A stretch of DNA of 6,884 bases, taken from an uncultured Achromobacter sp. (GTDB lineage: Bacteria > Pseudomonadota > Gammaproteobacteria > Burkholderiales > Burkholderiaceae_B). Shown here piece after piece: positions 5,427 through 6,884 of this stretch. How positions within the stretch are numbered: position 1 is the stretch's first letter; each line of letters starts with the position of its first letter. The position numbers were made by a program, and so were the translations under genes. The DNA is taken from assembly GCA_913775005.1 (NCBI GenBank), contig CAJYKY010000111.1, positions 1 to 6,884 of the forward strand. The letters run 5' to 3'. The notes below the pieces were generated by a model that was not told where the DNA came from, ran no database searches, and worked only from the letters and a program-made list of their open reading frames with translations.

Positions 5427-5529
5427 TTGGGCGTTTCTTGCTCGCTGCCTGCAAGTCCTTGCCCTGTAAGGGCTTTTCCGACCTGCCCGCAGACTGTCCT
5501 CAGGCTTATCCACATTTGACGGGGACAAC
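5427..5529 (+). repeat. 103-bp repeat unit, copy 2
   Basis: This aligns gap-free with copy 3 (5551-5653); by my hand count 72 of 103 positions match. Conserved blocks are TTGGGC at the left edge, TTTCTTGCTC, GCAAGTCCTTG, ACCTGCCC and the 39-bp module (5491-5529) with GACTGTCCTCAGGC, a perfect DnaA box and GGGGACAA. Copies 2 and 3 are only 21 bp apart, giving a 124-bp period. Confidence 0.85.
5506..5514 (+). promoter_or_regulatory. Perfect DnaA box, with six one-mismatch boxes nearby
   Basis: TTATCCACA here matches the DnaA-box consensus at all nine positions. Six others in the same intergenic region differ by one base: TTGTCCACA (5332-5340), TTATCCCCA (5376-5384), TTTTCCACA (5630-5638) and TTCTCCACA (5822-5830) on the plus strand, and the reverse-strand boxes at 5661-5669 (TGGGGATAA) and 5836-5844 (CGTGGATAA). 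Two-mismatch forms lie at 5651-5659 and 5706-5714. The motif matches are seen directly; that DnaA binds them is inferred. Confidence 0.6.
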
Positions 5530-5550
5530 CCCAAGCCCCTAGCGGTGCAA

Positions 5551-5653
5551 TTGGGCCTTTCTTGCTCAGCCCTTGCAGGGCGTTGATATCAAAAAGAAAT
5601 TCGTACCTGCCCTCAGACTGTCCTCATGCTTTTCCACAGAATGCTGGGACAAA
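5551..5653 (+). repeat. 103-bp repeat unit, copy 3
   Basis: The left edge TTGGGCCTTTCTTGCTC and the right 39-bp module (5615-5653, AGACTGTCCTCATGCT, TTTTCCACA, TGGGACAAA) match copy 2 at the same offsets. The middle differs: GATATCAAAAAGAAATTC (5585-5602) is the longest AT-rich patch of the region, where copies 2 and 4 are GC-richer. Confidence 0.85.
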
Positions 5654-5660
5654 TCCACAT

Positions 5661-5673
5661 TGGGGATAAGCGC
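5661..5673 (-). repeat. Inverted 13-mer (second copy) with DnaA-box-like core
   Basis: TGGGGATAAGCGC is the exact reverse complement of 5372-5384 and holds a one-mismatch DnaA box on the minus strand. It stands 7 bp after repeat copy 3, next to the two-mismatch box AAATCCACA (5651-5659), so the two face each other. Confidence 0.6.
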
Positions 5674-5726
5674 CGCGTGACCGCTGGTCAGGCATCCAGC
5701 CTTTTCGGGGATAACTTTCGCAAAAC

Positions 5727-5742
5727 TCATCCAAAAGGATGA
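5727..5742 (-). terminator. Weak terminator-like hairpin downstream of the exported protein gene
   Basis: TCATCC (5727-5732) and GGATGA (5737-5742) form a 6-bp stem with a 4-nt loop. Read on the minus strand it is followed by GTTTTGCG, a short T-run. It is the only terminator-like structure I see after the minus-strand gene ending at 5858, which lies 115 bp away across repeat copy 4. The stem is weak, so this is tentative. Confidence 0.3.
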
Positions 5743-5845
5743 TTGCGCATTGTTTGATCACCCCTTGCAAGTGCTTGGCAGGGCAGGGGATTTTGACTCT
5801 ACCCCAAGGCTGTCCTCAACGTTCTCCACAGTTGGCGTGGATAAG
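5743..5845 (+). repeat. 103-bp repeat unit, copy 4
   Basis: This is the most diverged copy. TTGCAAGTGCTTG (5765-5777) lies at the same offset as CTGCAAGTCCTTG in copy 2, and the right module (5807-5845) keeps GGCTGTCCTCA, CTCCACAGTTGGCG and GGATAAG without gaps. Its right end carries a second, inverted DnaA-like box (5836-5844) where the other copies have GGGACAA. It ends 12 bp before the stop codon of the minus-strand gene at 5858. Confidence 0.7.
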
Positions 5846-5857
5846 ATTGCGCGCCCC

Positions 5858-6643
5858 TTACTTATCGCGCCAGATCGGCCCCATGTAGCCGCCGCAAGCG
5901 GTGTCGACAATCGAGGTATTCCGCATCGAAATTTTTCCTGCCTTGTCGATGCGCGGGCCGTTGCGTTCGGGGCCCTCGTTTGCACCTTTGGGTACGTTGG
6001 GGCCACGAAAATCATTCACGATGCGGATCTCGCCGTCGTGATCTTCCACCATGATTTCCAGCCAGCTTTGAGGCCGGTCGATGCTGGACAGGCTGGCATA
6101 CAGCAGGTTGATCAGCGGCACGTAGCGCGCGGGCTTCAGCGGACATTGCAGGCGGTATTCCCGCACGACGGTTTCGGCGCGCGGCGTTTGGAAGTGGATG
6201 CGCGAATCGTATTTGTCTTTGAGCCTGGACACATGCTGTTCAAACTCTGCGCGGCGTTCCGGGGGCGGCACCTGTAGCTCCAGCCAATCGCAATCGGCTT
6301 TGTTCAGGTAGAAGTAGCTGGAATGCGGATCGCCCGATTCGTCGGTCCACACCACGGATGCCGCCTTGCCGCTCATGAACACGCGGGCAAGCGGCCGCGT
6401 GTCTTGCGTGGCGCCCAATGTTATCGGCAAGCCGTCAGGCAAGGTATCGCAGGACTTCGGGTTCTGCCCGGTCCGGTACACCGGTTGCGTATAAAAGGCC
6501 TCGCGCGCATCGGCGGCGGCGGCGCTTGCCGCGTTTGTCGTGTTTGTCGCGCTCTTTGTGTTCGTCGTGGCGGCAGCGTTTGCGCCGGATAGCGCGGTGG
6601 CCAAGAACCATGCGGTCAGGGGTAGGGCGTGTTGCAGCTTCAT
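5858..6643 (-). CDS. Exported protein of unknown function with four cysteines
   Basis: A 261-residue protein that I do not recognise. A clear Sec signal peptide covers about residues 1-23 (MKLQ, a hydrophobic core LTAWFLATAL at 9-18, then SGANA before the cut). A Thr/Asn/Ala-rich low-complexity linker follows (24-45), then a folded-looking domain. The mature part has exactly four cysteines (65, 118, 167, 250), an even number that suits two disulfides in the periplasm. Other visible stretches are YFYLNKADCDWLELQVP (110-126) and the acidic EIMVEDHDGEIRIVNDFRG (196-214). There is no lipobox and no further membrane segment. The start at 6643 is chosen because the signal peptide begins there with AAGGA about 10 bp upstream; an in-frame start at 6769 would add 42 residues and run through the upstream gene's terminator. 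The gene stands alone between that terminator and the repeat array. Confidence 0.83.
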   Translation of the reverse strand: MKLQHALPLTAWFLATALSGANAAATTNTKSATNTTNAASAAAADAREAFYTQPVYRTGQNPKSCDTLPDGLPITLGATQDTRPLARVFMSGKAASVVWTDESGDPHSSYFYLNKADCDWLELQVPPPERRAEFEQHVSRLKDKYDSRIHFQTPRAETVVREYRLQCPLKPARYVPLINLLYASLSSIDRPQSWLEIMVEDHDGEIRIVNDFRGPNVPKGANEGPERNGPRIDKAGKISMRNTSIVDTACGGYMGPIWRDK

Positions 6644-6698
6644 CGATCCAGTTCCTTGGTGGGGCTGACCCCGGCACCCCGGCACTGTAAAGCATTCG

Positions 6699-6731
6699 AA
6701 AAAAAAAGCCCCCCGACGCATCGGGGGGCTT
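6699..6731 (-). terminator. Strong intrinsic terminator of the minus-strand gene at the right edge
   Basis: A perfect 11-bp stem, AAGCCCCCCGA (6706-6716) with TCGGGGGGCTT (6721-6731), closes the loop CGCA. The run of nine A at 6699-6707 gives a nine-U tail on the minus strand. It ends the gene whose stop lies at 6797-6799 and insulates the exported-protein gene. Confidence 0.93.
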
Positions 6732-6785
6732 GATCGCCCGGAGGTAGATCGGGCGATCGGCGCCGGCAAGGCAAGCCCTGCCGGC
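6732..6785. repeat. Two further inverted repeats in the 3' region of the right-edge gene
   Basis: GATCGCCCG (6732-6740) pairs perfectly with CGGGCGATC (6750-6758) across 9 nt. GCCGGCA (6762-6768) pairs perfectly with TGCCGGC (6779-6785) across 10 nt. With the terminator they make three hairpins in a row between 6706 and 6785. The two extra ones lack T-runs and may protect the 3' end from nucleases. Confidence 0.65.
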
Positions 6786-6796
6786 AGCGGCGGCGA

Positions 6797-6884
6797 TCAG
6801 GCGTTCTGCTTCTTGATCCAGTCTACGTAGCGGTCGATCCAGCCTTGCAGGAACTTGCGCGTACCTTCATTGGTGATGTTGTAC
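6797..6884 (-). CDS. C-terminal end of a protein, possibly an FMN reductase (partial)
   Basis: A frame enters from the right edge on the minus strand and ends at TGA (6797-6799), giving 28 residues. They include GTRKFLQGWIDRYVDWIKK, an amphipathic C-terminal helix with regularly spaced aromatic residues, then QNA at the end. The FLQ-W-IDRYVDW pattern resembles the last helix of flavodoxin-fold NADPH-dependent FMN reductases, but this is from memory of the family and the visible part is too short to be sure. A strong terminator after the stop supports a real gene end. The active-site region lies outside the window. Confidence 0.75.
   Translation of the reverse strand, partial: YNITNEGTRKFLQGWIDRYVDWIKKQNA

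Noticed and set aside
5345..5542. Small open frame through repeat copies 1 and 2
   Set aside because: It runs across the palindrome and the repeat modules, has no ribosome site, and its composition follows the repeats. The frame is not kept between copies because their spacing (174 bp against 124 bp) differs.
5253..5845. CRISPR array
   Set aside because: The repeated modules are only partly conserved, 124-192 bp apart, and their flanks are themselves related. CRISPR repeats are near-identical with short unique spacers of constant length, and no cas gene is present.
5236..5857. Definite chromosomal oriC
   Set aside because: DnaA-box-like sites are present, but none of the usual neighbours (dnaA, dnaN, gyrB, rpmH, mnmG, parAB) are in the window, and GC skew cannot be judged from 6.9 kb. 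Kept only as one possibility.

Overview
The window is high-GC DNA with compact, strongly biased genes. Its gene types fit the Burkholderiales, most likely family Alcaligenaceae (Bordetella/Achromobacter-like): an orphan Bug/TctC solute receptor, a CrgA-type LysR regulator, a DUF6496-type protein and a dodecin. This is inferred from gene style; no taxonomic marker gene is present.

Layout. (1) 1-160: the last 35 codons of an unrecognised plus-strand gene, followed by a strong intrinsic terminator. (2) 214-3374: three minus-strand genes read in the order SDR oxidoreductase (2474-3268), zinc-independent MDR-type quinone/alcohol oxidoreductase (1403-2416) and Bug receptor with a twin-arginine-like signal (214-1176). 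A 106-bp divergent promoter region with two dyads separates them from the plus-strand LysR regulator (3375-4277). This is the usual arrangement of a LysR protein controlling a small catabolic cluster. The Bug gene is set apart by 226 bp of palindrome-rich DNA and probably has its own promoter. (3) 4292-5265: a histone-H1-like DUF6496-type gene (minus) and a dodecin (plus) diverge from a 206-bp spacer. The leader of the DUF6496-type gene could fold over its own start codon. The dodecin ends in an intrinsic terminator. (4) 5236-5857: about 620 bp of non-coding DNA holding four diverged copies of one 103-bp unit. Each copy ends in a 39-bp module centred on a DnaA-box-like 9-mer; one box is a perfect TTATCCACA, and the spacers and the last copy add inverted boxes. 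(5) 5858-6884: an exported four-cysteine protein of unknown function (minus), then a very strong terminator plus two more inverted repeats, and the C-terminus of another minus-strand gene, possibly a flavodoxin-like FMN reductase.

The most unusual element is the repeat array at 5253-5845. It looks like a DnaA-binding locus (a titration or reactivation site, or an origin) or an undescribed intergenic repeat family. No replication gene (dnaA, dnaN, mnmG, parAB, rep) is visible in the window, so its function is open.
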